Shown: positions 5,827 to 7,477 of the stretch, piece after piece
Position numbering within the stretch: the first letter of the stretch is position 1
Layout: the number at the start of each line of letters is the position of its first letter
Assembly: GCF_938030785.1 (NCBI RefSeq)
Contig: NZ_CALHIK010000151.1
Location: 1-7,477, forward strand
DNA from: an uncultured Campylobacter sp.
GTDB taxonomy: Bacteria > Campylobacterota > Campylobacteria > Campylobacterales > Campylobacteraceae
DNA: 7,477 nt
Direction: 5' to 3'
Made by a program: the position numbers and the translations under genes
The notes under the pieces: model-generated
What the model was told of the DNA's origin: nothing
Seen by the model: only the letters and a program-made list of their open reading frames with translations
The model's database searches: none

Positions 5827-6183
5827 ATGGATGTTTTGCAGAGTTTCGGGCGAGAGTATGTGCGGCAGCTCAGAGACGGGTCGCTGGCGTGGTTGGATGC
5901 GGTCATGAGCGGGCGGATGAAAGGCGCGCGGTGCGAGCGACTGTATGCATCGATAGCGGACTTTTCGCCGCAGCAGAGGGAGGCGCTAAGGACGCTTTGC
6001 GCGCATCTTACCGATCACGTCCTGCATGAGACGCTAAGCTTTTTCGAGCAAAGCGAGCGCTGGCGGCTTGCGGACGAGGCGGGTGAAAATCTAGCCGAGC
6101 TCTCGGACGGGCTTTGCGGCGAGCTCTACGGCGAGGACGGCTGGATCGAAAAATTTAGCGGCTATCCCGCGAGCCTGAAATAA
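5827..6183 (+). CDS. Small soluble protein (118 aa) with SDGLxGELYxEDGWI motif, copy 1
   Basis: The start is set by AAGGAG at 5815-5820, six bases before the ATG. The protein is mostly helical with no signal peptide. Order of blocks: FGREYVRQ (7-14), a helix with WLDAVMSGRMKG (22-33), FSPQQREALRTL (46-57), HVLHETLSFFE (64-74), then a conserved-looking tail SDGLCGELYGEDGWI (93-107) and FSGYP (110-114). I associate this tail with a family of small uncharacterised proteins spread across unrelated bacteria, but cannot name it with confidence. Small soluble proteins present in mobile duplicate copies are often immunity proteins, so that role is a possibility, not a conclusion. A second copy at 7279 is nearly identical over 173 bases. 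The lipoprotein gene starts 62 bases downstream. Confidence 0.8.
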   Translation: MDVLQSFGREYVRQLRDGSLAWLDAVMSGRMKGARCERLYASIADFSPQQREALRTLCAHLTDHVLHETLSFFEQSERWRLADEAGENLAELSDGLCGELYGEDGWIEKFSGYPASLK

Positions 6184-6245
6184 TGCTCTACGGATTTAAG
6201 TGCCTGAGCGCCCTGCTTTGAGACAAATTTATTTGAAGGGAAAAT

Positions 6246-6980
6246 ATGAAAAACTTATTTCTAGCCGCGCTTGCAGCATTAGCGCTTAGCGGCTGCGCGG
6301 GCTTAAAATGCGGCGCAAATGACGGACGAGACGTCGCCGAAGTTGACGTGCCCGAAGATGGCTGGACGAGGTACCTAGGCACCGACGGCGAGATCAAAGA
6401 GGTCGCGTTTTTCACGGCATTTTTCTCGGGGCAGTTCCGCCAGAGCCCAAAAGATGGCGAAAAGATCGGCTTCGTGCTTACCAAAAAGAGTGGCGAACGC
6501 ATACCGATAAGGCTCGGCAATATGTATAAGGCTGCAGACGGCGCATTCGCGCTCGCGGATCTTGACGCGGAGGCCGGCATATGGTGCGGGGCCGAGGAGC
6601 TACGCAGAGCAAAACGGGTGAAATTTTATAAATTTCAAGAAGGCAGCGTCAAAGTGACGGACTATGAGGCGCAAGGCGGGCTTTGCGAGGCGTTTTACGC
6701 AGGCGAAAAGATACGCGTCAAAAGCGTGCTAAGCCGCCACGCGAGCAAGGCTGGCGAGGCTAGCGGCGAAATTTCCACCGCGCAGACACAGGGCGAAATA
6801 TCGCGAGATGCCGCCGAAATTTTAAACTCGCGCAAAAAGCCATCGCCGCAAAGCTCTAGCAAAAATTTAGCGAACAAAAAGAGCGCCGCGCAAAAGACCG
6901 ATAGCGAGGCGCTAAAATCAGAGGCAGATGTGCTAAAAGACATCATCTGCGCGGGATTTGAAAAAGGTACCGAAATTTAG
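6246..6980 (+). CDS. Lipoprotein (244 aa), function unknown
   Basis: The start is supported by GAAGGG at 6235-6240. A classic lipoprotein signal (MKNLFLAALAALALSGC) has the lipobox LSGC, giving Cys17 as the lipidated residue, so the protein is anchored in the inner or outer membrane. Residues about 30-160 look like a folded domain with strands (EIKEVAFFTAFFSGQF at 49-64, KIGFVLTKKSGERIPIRLG at 73-91) and cysteines at 22, 114 and 147 that could form disulfides in the periplasm. Residues about 165-225 are a low-complexity Ser/Ala/Lys/Gln-rich linker. A short helical tail with one more Cys (DVLKDIICAGFEKG) ends the protein. The linker could reach into or through the cell wall. I recognise no family. 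It lies between the two copies of the 118-aa gene and may be part of the duplicated unit. Confidence 0.8.
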   Translation: MKNLFLAALAALALSGCAGLKCGANDGRDVAEVDVPEDGWTRYLGTDGEIKEVAFFTAFFSGQFRQSPKDGEKIGFVLTKKSGERIPIRLGNMYKAADGAFALADLDAEAGIWCGAEELRRAKRVKFYKFQEGSVKVTDYEAQGGLCEAFYAGEKIRVKSVLSRHASKAGEASGEISTAQTQGEISRDAAEILNSRKKPSPQSSSKNLANKKSAAQKTDSEALKSEADVLKDIICAGFEKGTEI

Positions 6981-7278
6981 ACTTCGCAAAACGGCTACCT
7001 AGCAAATCAATCAAGCTGAAAGAAGCGCGCTAAATTTCAATGCAGCGTCACGCGGGCAAAAGCTAGGCGCTCAAAAGGGCACGCTAAATTTTAAAGCGCT
7101 CAAGACGCGGTGCGCTTAGACACGGCAAGCGGAGTGCAACGGCAAATTTCAAAAGCGAAATTTCAAAACAGACGATATTTTTATCGCAAAGAGAGCTTAA
7201 GCGGGCTTCGGAGCCAAAATTTAGACTAAACTTGGTGAACGCGGGCCGAAATATGAAATTTAAACGCAGGAGGGCAAA
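6981..7278. other. Spacer before the second 118-aa gene copy
   Basis: No gene is seen in these 298 bases. AAATTTCAAAA occurs twice 14 bases apart (7144-7154, 7158-7168). Two small hairpins are possible: CGATA/TATCG (7173-7186) and GGCT/AGCC (7204-7215). None is followed by a T run. The right end carries AAATTTAAA and AGGAGGG (7268-7274), resembling the leader of the 5827 gene. Confidence 0.4.
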
Positions 7279-7477
7279 ATGGCAGAAACGGGCAACTTGG
7301 AGGGTTTCGGGCGAGAGTATGTGCGGCAGGTCGGGGACGGGTCGCTAGCGTGGCTGGATGCGGTCATGAGCGGGCGGATGAAAGGCGCGCGGTGCGAGCG
7401 GCTGTATGCATCGATAGCGGAGTTTTCGCCGCAGCAGAGGGAGGCGCTAAGGACGCTTTGCGCGCATCTTACCGATC
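7279..7477 (+). CDS. Second copy of the 118-aa gene, cut by the window end
   Basis: ATG at 7279 follows a strong ribosome site AGGAGGG (7268-7274). The frame is open to the last base and gives 66 residues. From FGREYVRQ onward it matches the protein encoded at 5827-6183, with only three substitutions (L15V, R16G and D45E by copy-1 numbering). Bases 7305-7477 match 5844-6016 at all but seven of 173 positions. The first residues differ (MAETGNLEG against MDVLQS), and this copy is three residues longer there. The duplication is therefore recent, with a replaced or diverged N-terminus. The conserved tail of copy 1 lies beyond the window, so it cannot be said whether this copy is intact. Confidence 0.85.
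   Translation, partial: MAETGNLEGFGREYVRQVGDGSLAWLDAVMSGRMKGARCERLYASIAEFSPQQREALRTLCAHLTD

Overview
The window joins two very different kinds of DNA. Bases 1 to about 890 are AT-rich and carry one minus-strand gene with Bacillus-like features: a strong GGAGG ribosome site, an extended -10 promoter, and a von Willebrand factor A (VWA) protein entering through a (damaged) lipoprotein-type signal. From about 900 to the end the DNA is much richer in G+C. All its genes run on the plus strand, and it is full of AAATTT/TTTAAA words in both coding and spacer DNA. That style, with AGC/GGC/GCG codons beside AAATTT runs, fits one of the higher-GC oral or gut Campylobacter species (C. gracilis, C. rectus or C. 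showae type). This is an inference from composition, because no universal marker gene lies in the window. The junction may be lateral transfer, contamination or a misassembled contig; the sequence alone cannot decide.

Layout: a partial VWA protein (769 down to 1, minus strand); a divergent intergenic region with one promoter for each side; a secreted 411-aa Trp-repeat protein (969-2204); a 260-base spacer with degenerate 41-42 bp tandem repeats and small hairpins; a small exported protein of 142 aa (2465-2893); a second exported Trp-repeat protein of 482 aa (2926-4374), paralogous to the first; a cytosolic acidic protein of 183 aa (4390-4941); a small protein of 115 aa (5110-5457) that looks shortened by a frameshift, the lost end continuing to 5564; a 118-aa protein (5827-6183); a lipoprotein of 244 aa (6246-6980); and the start of a near-identical second copy of the 118-aa gene (7279 to the window end).

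The genes from 2465 to 4941 are closely spaced (32 and 15 bases) and are probably cotranscribed; the rest are separated by longer spacers. The plus-strand part looks like an accessory locus made of duplicated modules: two exported repeat proteins with the same Trp spacing, several small soluble proteins with no recognised function, and a fresh duplication of a small gene flanking a lipoprotein. Exported repeat proteins beside duplicated small soluble proteins recall contact-dependent or toxin/immunity loci, but no toxin domain is visible, so that reading is speculation. None of the plus-strand proteins could be assigned a biochemical function.
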